NCBI RefSeq assembly: GCF_038024065.1
Contig: NZ_CP150667.1
Coordinates: 1,240,001 to 1,304,000 of the forward strand
DNA length: 64,000 nt
From: Polaribacter sejongensis
Lineage (GTDB): Bacteria; Bacteroidota; Bacteroidia; Flavobacteriales; Flavobacteriaceae
Direction: 5' to 3'
Within the stretch, counting starts at the first letter, position 1. Every line of letters begins with the position of its first letter. Shown here in pieces: positions 45,745 through 53,601 of this stretch. The position numbers and the translations under genes are program-made. Under the pieces are notes generated by a model, which was given only the letters and a program-made list of their open reading frames with translations, did not search any database and was not told where the DNA came from.

Positions 45745-45776
45745 AAAAAGCTCTTGAAAATTTCAAGAGCTTTTTA
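45745..45776 (-). terminator. bidirectional terminator after the barrel-protein gene
   Basis: AAAAAGCTCTTGAAA / TTTCAAGAGCTTTTT with A and T flanks, 20 bases past the stop of the minus-strand gene. Confidence 0.9.
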
Positions 45777-45796
45777 ATATTAAATATCGTATTTAT

Positions 45797-46402
45797 TTAC
45801 AACTTTAAAGAAAGTCCAAATATTATTTGATTTGTTCTGTTATCTACGGTAAAATTATCTGTAACAAAATTAGCCTCATTGTTAGTCAAGCCTCTTTCCC
45901 AACGTACATCTACACCTATATTACCAAACTCTACTCCTACCCCCATTTGAAGCCCAACAGAGAATTTATCAAGTTCATCAGAAGTAAATTCTTTATAACT
46001 AATTTCATCATCTAAAATGTATTGAAAAGAAGGACCAATAAAAACATTGGCAAATCCTAAGAATTTTTTACCTACCAAAACAGGTACATCTAATTTCTTA
46101 AATGAATAATCATCTGAACCGCTTGCTTGCTCAAATTCTGTCTTAACTTGTGTATAAACAATTTCTGGTCGTAAGTATAAACCACCTAAAACAGGAATAT
46201 CTCCTCTAAACCACAAACCTACATGATAACCAGTTTTAGCTTCTGCTCCTCCATCTACAATATCTTCTGCAGAGTTTTTAAAAGAGTCTTCTCCTGAATT
46301 ATTATAGTTTACACCTGCTTTTAAACCAAAATCTACCTGAGCATTTGACAATTGTGTAAATCCAAAGGCCAAACAAAACATTAAAATTACTTTCTTCATC
46401 AT
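45797..46402 (-). CDS. outer-membrane beta-barrel protein (PorT-like/OmpA-barrel)
   Basis: A 201-aa small barrel. Signal peptide about 1-21; then VDFGLKAGVNYNNSG, YHVGLWFRGDIPVLGGLYLRPEIVY, KLDVPVLVGKKFLGFANVFIGPSFQYI and IIFGLSLKL at the end. This glycine-rich strand pattern is that of the Bacteroidota porin/PorT-type barrel family (about 200 aa). Ligand unknown. It lies 46 bases downstream of the transketolase subunit gene on the same strand and may be read through from it. Confidence 0.85.
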   Translation of the reverse strand: MMKKVILMFCLAFGFTQLSNAQVDFGLKAGVNYNNSGEDSFKNSAEDIVDGGAEAKTGYHVGLWFRGDIPVLGGLYLRPEIVYTQVKTEFEQASGSDDYSFKKLDVPVLVGKKFLGFANVFIGPSFQYILDDEISYKEFTSDELDKFSVGLQMGVGVEFGNIGVDVRWERGLTNNEANFVTDNFTVDNRTNQIIFGLSLKL

Positions 46403-46448
46403 TTATTATTTTAAGTTACTATTAAAGATATTTAAAATACTAACGCTT

Positions 46449-47402
46449 TTATTTTCTAGAAATTACTTTTTTAACAGCTTTTACAACTGCAGCAGCGTCT
46501 AAACCATATTTAGCCATTAATTGTTCTGGTGTTCCAGATTCTCCAAAAGTATCATCTGTAGCAACAAATTCTTGAGGTGTAGGTGTATTTAAAGCCAATG
46601 TTCTTGCAACACTCTCTCCTAATCCTCCTAATTTATTATGCTCTTCTGCAGTAACAATACAACCCGTTTTAGCAACAGACTTTAAAATAATGTCTTCATC
46701 TAAAGGTTTAATGGTATGAATATTAATTACCTCTACAGAGATTCCTTCTGCTTCTAATTGTTCAGCAGCTTGTAAAGATTCCCAAACTAAATGCCCAGTT
46801 GCAACAATAGTTACATCTGTTCCTTCTGTTAATTGAATTCCTTTACCAATTTCAAATTTTTCATCTGTTGGCATAAATACAGGTACTTTTGGGCGACCAA
46901 AACGTAAATATACAGGTCCATCAAAATCTGCAATTGCAATTGTTGCTGCTTTTGTTTGGTTGTAATCACACGTATTAATAACAGTCATTCCTGGTAGCAT
47001 TTTCATCAACCCAATATCTTCTAATATTTGGTGTGTTGCGCCATCTTCTCCTAAAGTAACTCCTGCATGAGATGCACAAATTTTTACGTTTTTACCAGAA
47101 TACGCCACAGATTGACGAATTTGGTCATACACTCTACCTGTAGAAAAGTTAGCAAATGTACCTGTAAAAGGAATTTTACCTCCAATAGTTAATCCTGCAG
47201 CAATACTAATCATGTTTGCTTCTGCAATACCTATCTGGAAAAATCTTTCAGGGTTTTCTTCAATAAATTGATCCATTTTTAAAGAACCAATTAAATCTGC
47301 ACATAAGGCAACTACGTTTGGGTTTGTTCTTCCTAATTCTGTTAAACCATCTCCAAAACCTGAACGAGTGTCTTTTTTTTCTGTGTACGTGTATTTTTTC
47401 AT
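46449..47402 (-). CDS. transketolase, C-terminal subunit
   Basis: A 317-aa protein equal to the pyrimidine-binding plus C-terminal domains of transketolase (pentose phosphate pathway). The activating Glu is in FFQIGIAEANMISIAAG, the substrate His region in CASHAGVTLGEDGATHQ, and the C-terminal domain from about residue 190 (GTDVTIVATGHLVWESL). The ThDP-diphosphate-binding N-terminal half (GDG...N motif) is missing. In Bacteroidota transketolase is often made as two chains from adjacent genes, but here the gene before it is a tRNA and bshB1, so the N-terminal chain must be coded elsewhere. Confidence 0.9.
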   Translation of the reverse strand: MKKYTYTEKKDTRSGFGDGLTELGRTNPNVVALCADLIGSLKMDQFIEENPERFFQIGIAEANMISIAAGLTIGGKIPFTGTFANFSTGRVYDQIRQSVAYSGKNVKICASHAGVTLGEDGATHQILEDIGLMKMLPGMTVINTCDYNQTKAATIAIADFDGPVYLRFGRPKVPVFMPTDEKFEIGKGIQLTEGTDVTIVATGHLVWESLQAAEQLEAEGISVEVINIHTIKPLDEDIILKSVAKTGCIVTAEEHNKLGGLGESVARTLALNTPTPQEFVATDDTFGESGTPEQLMAKYGLDAAAVVKAVKKVISRK

Positions 47403-47616
47403 TATAAATTTGTTGTGTTGTAAAATTTGCGTAAAAATAAACTTTTATTTTACTTTAGAGAAGAGAAAACACATAATAGGTAAAGACTTTTCTAAATATT
47501 ACAAGCAAGCTTGATAAAAAGCGTAGATAAAAGTGTTTTAAATTGATTTTTAGATTTTTTAAACCAATAGTTCTTCATTTTATAAAACCTCATCAGAAAA
47601 AACTTTAGGCACAAAA

Positions 47617-47644
47617 AAAGCTCCTTATTTCTAAGAAGCTTTGT
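47617..47644 (-). terminator. terminator of the tRNA-His gene
   Basis: The minus strand reads AAAGCT-TCTTA gaaa TAAG-GAGCTTT then T tract, directly after the tRNA 3' end. Confidence 0.75.
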
Positions 47645-47650
47645 TTTTTG

Positions 47651-47725
47651 GGTGGAAGACGGGACTCGAACCCGCGACACTCGGTACCACAAACCGATAC
47701 TCTAACCAACTGAGCTACAACCACC
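47651..47725 (-). tRNA. tRNA-His (anticodon GTG)
   Basis: Anticodon stem TCGGT/ACCGA with loop TTGTGGT (GTG). The extra G at -1 opposite C73 needed by HisRS is present (GGTGG...CCACC). D-arm, T8-A9 and T-loop TTCGAGT are normal. In the acceptor stem GTGGTTG faces CTTCCAC, so positions 5 and 6 form two adjacent U-U mismatches. CCA not encoded. Confidence 0.93.
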
Positions 47726-47740
47726 ATATAATTGCGGCTG

Positions 47741-47770
47741 CAAATATATATCTTTTTTCTAATTCAACAA
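47741..47770 (-). promoter_or_regulatory. promoter TTG-N19-TATATTTG of tRNA-His
   Basis: TTG (47768-47770) and TATATTTG (47741-47748) with a 19-base spacer, 15 bases before the tRNA 5' end; a textbook Bacteroidota promoter. Confidence 0.75.
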
Positions 47771-47779
47771 AATAAAATA

Positions 47780-48496
47780 TTAAATTAATTTACTTAAATT
47801 TTCTACAGCCACATAACGCTCTGTAGTAAAGCCTTCTGCAGATTCAACACCAATCAATCTTCCTAAATCTTTTGCTCTATAATCTACACTATCTGTAAAA
47901 TTCTTACTTGTAATAGGTGTTTCTGGCTCATTACTGGTCGGATCGTAGAACTGAGAAGTGTAGGCTAACACAGATTTCTTCTTAATATCCATAAATCCGG
48001 TAACATCAATTACAAAATCTGGAGTTATATTTTTCCATTGTATATAATGATATACTAATTTTGGTCGCCACTTTTCTTGCAACTCTCCTCCTACTTCTGT
48101 TTCAATTTTTAAAAGACCACTTAAAAAACATGCATCAGAAACTAAATTACTTCCTTTTGGATGATCTATATGACGATCATCTACAGCATTACACAAAACA
48201 ATTTCTGGTTGGTACTTTCGTATCATTTTAATAACAGCTAATTGATGTTCTTTATCGTTTGTAAAAAAACCATCAGAAAACCTTAAATTTTCACGTACAG
48301 AAACCCCTAAAATATTTGCTGAATTAGCGGCTTCAATATCTCTTAAATCCGCAGAACCACGAGTACCTAATTCGCCTCTTGTAAGATCTACAATTCCTAC
48401 CTTTTTTCCTAAAGAAATTTCTTTTGCAAGAGTAGCTCCACAACCCAATTCTACATCATCTGGATGGGCCCCAAAAGCCAAAATATCTAATTTCAT
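47780..48496 (-). CDS. bshB1: bacillithiol biosynthesis deacetylase BshB1
   Basis: A 238-aa LmbE/PIG-L-type zinc deacetylase that removes acetyl from N-acetylglucosaminyl-malate in bacillithiol synthesis. The zinc motif GAHPDDVELGCG is at residues 9-20 and the second site is DDRHIDHPKGS. Other features (DLTRGELGTRG, SQFYDP) are those of BshB1 rather than generic LmbE proteins. Single gene; BshA and BshC are not in the window. Confidence 0.92.
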   Translation of the reverse strand: MKLDILAFGAHPDDVELGCGATLAKEISLGKKVGIVDLTRGELGTRGSADLRDIEAANSANILGVSVRENLRFSDGFFTNDKEHQLAVIKMIRKYQPEIVLCNAVDDRHIDHPKGSNLVSDACFLSGLLKIETEVGGELQEKWRPKLVYHYIQWKNITPDFVIDVTGFMDIKKKSVLAYTSQFYDPTSNEPETPITSKNFTDSVDYRAKDLGRLIGVESAEGFTTERYVAVENLSKLI

Positions 48497-48875
48497 ATAT
48501 AATGTACTTATTTAATATAAATTAATTTTTCATCAGTTTTTACTATAAAAAACATTCCGTTGTCTTAAAATAGACAACAAATTCATCGTTTTATTAATTA
48601 ATCTATAACAAAACAATAAATTGAATCATCAAAAATAATCATTTTTTAAAGAAACGTAATAAGAAATTATTTCTATTACGTTTTCGTATTTAATTTTATA
48701 TAAAGTGGACATCTTTTTGTTAGGATTATCATAAAAATCTGCTGTTCGGCGCCAGTATGATATATGTCATAAAACAACCTCTATAATGTGAGTAATTTTA
48801 CAGTATAGAAAAACAATAATATAAAAGCCAACAAATTGGCAATTGTAATACACATTAATTAATAAATATAAAATT
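48497..48875. other. regulatory region before pckA
   Basis: No gene. It contains a 31-base interrupted palindrome with AAACGTAATA/TATTACGTTT arms (48652-48683), a CRP/FNR-like inverted repeat (48756-48771) and a TAATTTTA box near 48790-48800 that could be the pckA -7 element. Confidence 0.5.
48756..48771 (+). promoter_or_regulatory. CRP/FNR-like inverted repeat TATGA-N6-TCATA
   Basis: TATGATATATGTCATA is a symmetric TGA-N6-TCA site, the half-site geometry of CRP/FNR-family regulators, 105 bases before the pckA ATG. AT-rich chance is possible. Confidence 0.35.
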
Positions 48876-50486
48876 ATGGAAACCAACAGAAACATGGAAA
48901 CCTACGGATTAAAAAACGTAACTGTAAAATGGAACTTATCTCCTGCTGAACTTCAAAAAATTACTATTGAAAAAGGAATGGGTAAAGAAACCAAAAATGG
49001 AACTTTAGCTATTAATACAGGTAAATTTACTGGTAGATCTCCTCAAGATAGATTTATTGTAAAAGATGACTATACAGCAGACAAAGTTTGGTGGGGAAAA
49101 ACCAACAAACCAGTTTCTCAAGAAAACTTCGATAAATTAAAAGCGAATGTAGTAGATTACTTATCTAACAGAGAATTATATGTAAGAGATGGTTATGTAT
49201 GTGCAGATCCAACTTACAAAACAGATATTAGAACTGTAACAGAATACCCTTGGTCTAGTTCATTTGTGTTTAACATGTTCTTAAGACCTTCTGAAGAAGA
49301 GTTAGCTAATTTTGATGAAGAGTGGTTAGTTTTATGTGCACCAGGTTATGTTTGTGATGATCCAAAAGCATACGGAATTCGTCAAGGAAACTTTTCTATC
49401 ATTAACTTTACTGATAAAATTGCATTAATTGGTGGTTCTGCTTATACAGGAGAGATTAAAAAAGGTATTTTCTCTGCATTAAACTTAGTGTTACCAGTAG
49501 AAAGAGATGTATTACCAATGCACTGTTCTGCAAATGTTGGTGAAGATGGAGATACAGCTATTTTCTTCGGATTATCTGGAACAGGAAAAACAACTTTATC
49601 TGCAGATCCAAAAAGAAAATTAATTGGTGATGATGAGCATGGATGGACAGCAGAAAACAATATCTTTAACTTTGAAGGTGGATGTTATGCTAAAGTAATT
49701 GATTTATCAGAAGAAAAAGAACCAGATATCTTTAGAGCAATTAAGCCAGGTGCTTTATTAGAAAACGTAGTATTCAATAAAGATGGAGATGTAGATTATA
49801 TGGATAGCACAATTACACAAAATACACGTGTAAGTTACCCAATTTACCACATAGATAATATTGCAAAACCTTCTTACGCAGGTAACCCTAAAAATATTTT
49901 CTTTTTAACTGCAGATGCTTTTGGTGTATTGCCTCCAGTTTCTAAATTAACTCCTGGACAAGCTGCATACCACTTTATCTCTGGATATACTGCTAAAGTT
50001 GCAGGTACAGAAGCAGGAATTACAGAGCCAGTACCATCTTTCTCTGCTTGTTTTGGTGAGCCTTTTATGCCATTACACCCAACAAAATACGCTGAAATGT
50101 TAAGTAAAAAAATGACTGAAGCAGGTGTAAATGTTTGGTTAATTAACACAGGTTGGTCTGGAGGTCCTTACGGAACTGGTTCTCGTATTAAATTAAAATA
50201 CACAAGAGCAATGATTACTGAAATTTTAAACGGAAGTTTAGATAACATCGAATTTGAACAACACCCAATTTTCGGATTATTTATGCCAAAATATTGCCCT
50301 AACGTACCTACTGAAATGTTAAACCCAATGAATACTTGGATAAACAAAAGTGCATACATTAGTAAAGCAATTCACTTAGCACACTTCTTCCACTTAAACT
50401 TCGAAAAATTTGCAAATGAAGCATCAGAGCACATTATTGAAGGTGGTCCATTAATTGATGAACACCACAAATTAGATCACATGTAG
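48876..50486 (+). CDS. pckA: phosphoenolpyruvate carboxykinase (ATP)
   Basis: Gluconeogenic enzyme converting oxaloacetate and ATP to PEP, ADP and CO2. The 536-aa protein has the ATP-type kinase loop GLSGTGKTTLSADP (about 229-242), the following GDDEHGW, substrate-binding FTGRSPQDRF near the N terminus and the late INTGWSGGPYGTGSRI. All family motifs and length are normal. Codon use is strongly biased to favoured codons, as expected for a highly expressed gene. A bidirectional terminator follows. Confidence 0.96.
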   Translation: METNRNMETYGLKNVTVKWNLSPAELQKITIEKGMGKETKNGTLAINTGKFTGRSPQDRFIVKDDYTADKVWWGKTNKPVSQENFDKLKANVVDYLSNRELYVRDGYVCADPTYKTDIRTVTEYPWSSSFVFNMFLRPSEEELANFDEEWLVLCAPGYVCDDPKAYGIRQGNFSIINFTDKIALIGGSAYTGEIKKGIFSALNLVLPVERDVLPMHCSANVGEDGDTAIFFGLSGTGKTTLSADPKRKLIGDDEHGWTAENNIFNFEGGCYAKVIDLSEEKEPDIFRAIKPGALLENVVFNKDGDVDYMDSTITQNTRVSYPIYHIDNIAKPSYAGNPKNIFFLTADAFGVLPPVSKLTPGQAAYHFISGYTAKVAGTEAGITEPVPSFSACFGEPFMPLHPTKYAEMLSKKMTEAGVNVWLINTGWSGGPYGTGSRIKLKYTRAMITEILNGSLDNIEFEQHPIFGLFMPKYCPNVPTEMLNPMNTWINKSAYISKAIHLAHFFHLNFEKFANEASEHIIEGGPLIDEHHKLDHM

Positions 50487-50508
50487 AATTTATTATTCCT
50501 TTTTACAT

Positions 50509-50541
50509 TAAAAGCAAAGAGTTTAACTCTTTGCTTTTTTT
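50509..50541. terminator. bidirectional terminator overlapping the 3' end of the PLP-enzyme gene
   Basis: AAAAGCAAAGAGT TTA ACTCTTTGCTTTT then T tract, a perfect 13-bp stem. The stop codon and final codons (KAKS) of the minus-strand gene are part of the stem, so it ends pckA and the convergent gene together. Confidence 0.85.
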
Positions 50542-51680
50542 ATTGCTTGTAATATATCTTCAATTAGATCTTCTGACTCTTCAATACCTACAGAAAAACG
50601 AATTAATCCATCTTTAATTCCTCTTGACAAACGTTCTTCTTCACTTAATAAAGCGTGTGTTGTTTGCACCGGACTTACCGTTGTACTTTCTAAACCTGCT
50701 AAACTCATTGATGGTTTTATCAATTGTAAATGATTCTGAAATTTCATGGCATCAATTCCTGCTGATAATTCAAAAGACATCATTGCACCAAAACCTTTCA
50801 TTTGCTTTTTAGCCAACGCATACTGCGGATGACTTTTTAATCCTGGATAATAAACGGTATCAATATCTGTATTACTTTCTAAAAACTCCGCCATTTTTTT
50901 CGCATTTTTAGTCTGTTCTTTTACACGTAAATTCAATGTTTTTAAACTTCTTTCTAACAACCAAACGGTTTGATCACTTAAATTCCCTCCAAAATTGATG
51001 GCAGTTTTCCATATTTTCTCAATATGCTCTGTAGTTGCGGCAATGGCTCCTGCAGAAATATCAGAATGTCCTCCCATATATTTAGTAGCAGAATGCAACA
51101 TAATATCAATTCCGAAATCTATAGGATTCTGATTAATAGGCGATGCAAACGTATTGTCTATCATGGTTAAAATTCCGTTTTCTTTTGCCAAGTCAGCAAT
51201 TGCTTTCATGTCTGTAATACCTAACAAAGGATTAGAAGGCGTCTCTATATATAAAACTTTGGTATTTTCTTTTATTAAAGGTTTAAAATCTTCTACTTTA
51301 TCAGATTCTGTAAATGAATACTCAATTCCGAATTTATCAAATTCTGATACAATAAAATTATAGGTTCCTCCGTAAATTACTTGCTGTATAACTACATGGT
51401 CTCCTTTTTGTAAAAAAGCAAATAAGGCCGCAGAAATAGCCGCCATACCAGAACCAAAAATTAAAGCATCCTCCGTTTTTTCTAATGCAGCAATCTTCTT
51501 GTGCAACATTTCTTGATTAGGAGTATTAAAATAACGCGGATAACGTTTTACATCTACCCCATCAAAAGCATAAGAAGTAGAAGTATATATTGGAGAAACT
51601 GCTCCTTTATATTGTTCGTCTTTAACTTCACCAACATGCACACAAGTCGTGTTTATTCCTAGTTTCTTAGATTCTTTCAT
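50523..51680 (-). CDS. Cys/Met-metabolism PLP-dependent enzyme (cystathionine gamma-synthase/lyase-like)
   Basis: A 385-aa trans-sulfuration-family PLP enzyme. Schiff-base Lys is K200 in HSATKYMGGHSD, the PLP-ring Asp is D175 in MIDNTFASP, and the phosphate-binding loop is FGSGMAAISAAL (75-86). The usual YSRxxNPT segment reads YPRYFNTPN, a variant seen in some Bacteroidota. The family includes MetB, MetC, MetZ, cystathionine gamma-lyase and methionine gamma-lyase; which reaction applies cannot be decided from sequence. No other sulfur-amino-acid genes are adjacent. Confidence 0.88.
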   Translation of the reverse strand: MKESKKLGINTTCVHVGEVKDEQYKGAVSPIYTSTSYAFDGVDVKRYPRYFNTPNQEMLHKKIAALEKTEDALIFGSGMAAISAALFAFLQKGDHVVIQQVIYGGTYNFIVSEFDKFGIEYSFTESDKVEDFKPLIKENTKVLYIETPSNPLLGITDMKAIADLAKENGILTMIDNTFASPINQNPIDFGIDIMLHSATKYMGGHSDISAGAIAATTEHIEKIWKTAINFGGNLSDQTVWLLERSLKTLNLRVKEQTKNAKKMAEFLESNTDIDTVYYPGLKSHPQYALAKKQMKGFGAMMSFELSAGIDAMKFQNHLQLIKPSMSLAGLESTTVSPVQTTHALLSEEERLSRGIKDGLIRFSVGIEESEDLIEDILQAIKKAKS

Positions 51681-51755
51681 TTCTATAATTATTTTATGAT
51701 TGCTAATTTAGTAATTCCTTATGCAATCCACTAAAAAAAACAATATCTTCGTTTT

Positions 51756-52454
51756 ATGATATCTGTATTACTCGTTGGAACTGGAAATGTAGCCACTCAT
51801 TTATATACTGCTTTTTTAAAAGCTGATACTATTGCTATTACGCAAATTAGTTCTAGAAAATTAGAAAATATCCCAGAAGCAGATCTTACAATTATTGCTG
51901 TTTCAGACGATGCAATTGCTGAAGTTTCTTCTAAAACAAATAACAAGTTTGTAGTACACACCTCCGGTGGATGCGCTATTGATGAGTTAAAAAATAAAAA
52001 TAATAAAGGTGTTTTTTACATGCTACAAACTTTCTCGAAAGGAAAAGAAGTCAATTTTAATGACGTTCCTTTTTGCTTAGAAGCCACCAATAAAAAAGAC
52101 CAACAATTACTTGATGCAGTTGCAAAATCGATAGGACAAAAAATTTACAAAGTAGATTCAGAACAAAGAAAGGCATTGCATGTTGCCGCTGTCTTTGTAA
52201 ACAACTTTACCAATCACCTTTATAAAATTGGGAATGATATTTGTACAGAAAATAAAGTCCCTTTTGAGGTTTTGCTTCCTTTAATTAAAGAAACTGCTTC
52301 TAAAATTGAATCTTTATCACCAGATAAAGCACAAACAGGACCTGCGGTAAGAAAAGATAAAAAAACAATAAAAAATCATTTAGATTTGTTGAATCTAAAT
52401 CAACAAGAAATCTACCAACTTTTAACAAAATCAATTCAAAATTCGGTTGATTAA
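51756..52454 (+). CDS. Rossmann-fold protein, DUF2520 type
   Basis: A 232-aa protein. The N-terminal NAD(P)-binding fold (VLLVGTGNVATHLYTAFL) and the C-terminal helical DUF2520 part (EQRKALHVAAVFVNNFTNHL, KTGPAVRKD-like QTGPAVRKDKKTIKNHL) resemble F420-dependent NADP oxidoreductase / ketopantoate-reductase-like proteins. No reaction is established for the family. It is 61 bases upstream of kdsC and probably in one operon with it, an order I believe is common in Bacteroidota. Confidence 0.82.
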   Translation: MISVLLVGTGNVATHLYTAFLKADTIAITQISSRKLENIPEADLTIIAVSDDAIAEVSSKTNNKFVVHTSGGCAIDELKNKNNKGVFYMLQTFSKGKEVNFNDVPFCLEATNKKDQQLLDAVAKSIGQKIYKVDSEQRKALHVAAVFVNNFTNHLYKIGNDICTENKVPFEVLLPLIKETASKIESLSPDKAQTGPAVRKDKKTIKNHLDLLNLNQQEIYQLLTKSIQNSVD

Positions 52455-52515
52455 ATTTATTTAAAACAAAAAATGTCACTTTTAGCAACGTCTAAAAGTT
52501 TTATAAAACATAAAT

Positions 52516-53043
52516 ATGGAAATTAGTTACAAACAATTATTACCACAAATAAATACTTTAATTTTTGATGTAGACGGTGTACTTACCAACGGTATGGTTA
52601 CAATTATGCCCGATGGAGAATTAGTAAGACACATGAATATTAAAGATGGTTATGCTTTAAAAACAGCAGTAGATAAAGGCTTAAATGTTTGTATTATTTC
52701 TGGAGGAAAAAACGAAGGAGTTAGAACTCGTTTAGCCAACTTAGGTATAAAAGACATCTATTTAGGCGCTCACGATAAAATTAAGCAATACAACGAATTG
52801 GTAGAAAAGTACAATTTAAAACCAGAAAATGTGTTGTATATGGGAGACGATATTCCTGATTATCCTGTAATGAAATTAGTTGGAATGCCTTGTTGCCCAA
52901 ATGATGCAGCACCAGAAATACAAGCTGTTTCTAAATATATTTCTTACAAAAAAGGTGGCGAAGGTTGCGTAAGAGATGTTATTGAACAAATTTTACGTGT
53001 TCAAGGAAAATGGGAAAATAATTTTAATGCAAAATATGACTAA
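52516..53043 (+). CDS. kdsC: KdsC-like HAD phosphatase
   Basis: A 175-aa HAD-superfamily (subclass IIIA/C0) phosphatase. Motif I is D18-V-D20 (FDVDGVLTNG), motif II IISGG, and motif III/IV YMGDDIPDYPVM. Length and the GAHDKIKQY segment match 3-deoxy-D-manno-octulosonate 8-phosphate phosphatase, which yields Kdo for LPS. A related activity (KdnC-like) is possible. Follows the DUF2520 gene. Confidence 0.85.
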   Translation: MEISYKQLLPQINTLIFDVDGVLTNGMVTIMPDGELVRHMNIKDGYALKTAVDKGLNVCIISGGKNEGVRTRLANLGIKDIYLGAHDKIKQYNELVEKYNLKPENVLYMGDDIPDYPVMKLVGMPCCPNDAAPEIQAVSKYISYKKGGEGCVRDVIEQILRVQGKWENNFNAKYD

Positions 53044-53134
53044 ATGTATATTTGTTAAATTTAAAATGATAACTTACAAACCATTAAAATAAATTAGACC
53101 TCGCTTATCGATGTCTTTATAAAACAATAAAAAC

Positions 53135-53560
53135 ATGAAAAAATCGCTTTTTACATTCGTACTATTAATTATTTCTTTTTCTATGAGTTCACAAACCATT
53201 TTTGGAAAATGGAATTCTAAAAATGATGAAACAGGTAAAGTTGACTCTGTTGTAGAAATCTATGAAAAAGACGGAAAAGCCTTTGCGAAAATAATAGACA
53301 TAAAAAATCCTGACAGAAAAACTGCTGTTTGTAGTTTATGTGAAGGAGAAAATAAAGACAAGCCTATTTTAGGTTTAAATATTTTATCTGGTTTAGAAAA
53401 AGATGGTGACGAATGGTCTGGAGGTACTATTTTAGATCCAAGGAACGGTAAAGTATACAAAAGTTATGTTGAATTAGTTAAACCAAATAAATTGAAAGTT
53501 CGTGGATATATTGGCCTTTCATTATTCGGTAAAACTACTTACTGGGAAAGAGCTATATAA
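53135..53560 (+). CDS. exported DUF2147 protein
   Basis: A 141-aa secreted protein: signal peptide about 1-19, then FGKWNSKNDETGKVDSVVEI, CSLCEGENKDKPILGLNIL and WSGGTILDPRNGKVYKSYVE, the pattern of DUF2147, a small lipocalin-like beta-barrel family common in Bacteroidota and proteobacteria. The C-x-x-C pair lies in the middle. Role unknown. Confidence 0.87.
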   Translation: MKKSLFTFVLLIISFSMSSQTIFGKWNSKNDETGKVDSVVEIYEKDGKAFAKIIDIKNPDRKTAVCSLCEGENKDKPILGLNILSGLEKDGDEWSGGTILDPRNGKVYKSYVELVKPNKLKVRGYIGLSLFGKTTYWERAI

Positions 53561-53601
53561 ATTATAATTTCAGTTTTTTTTCAAAATTTCACTAAATTAC
53601 T

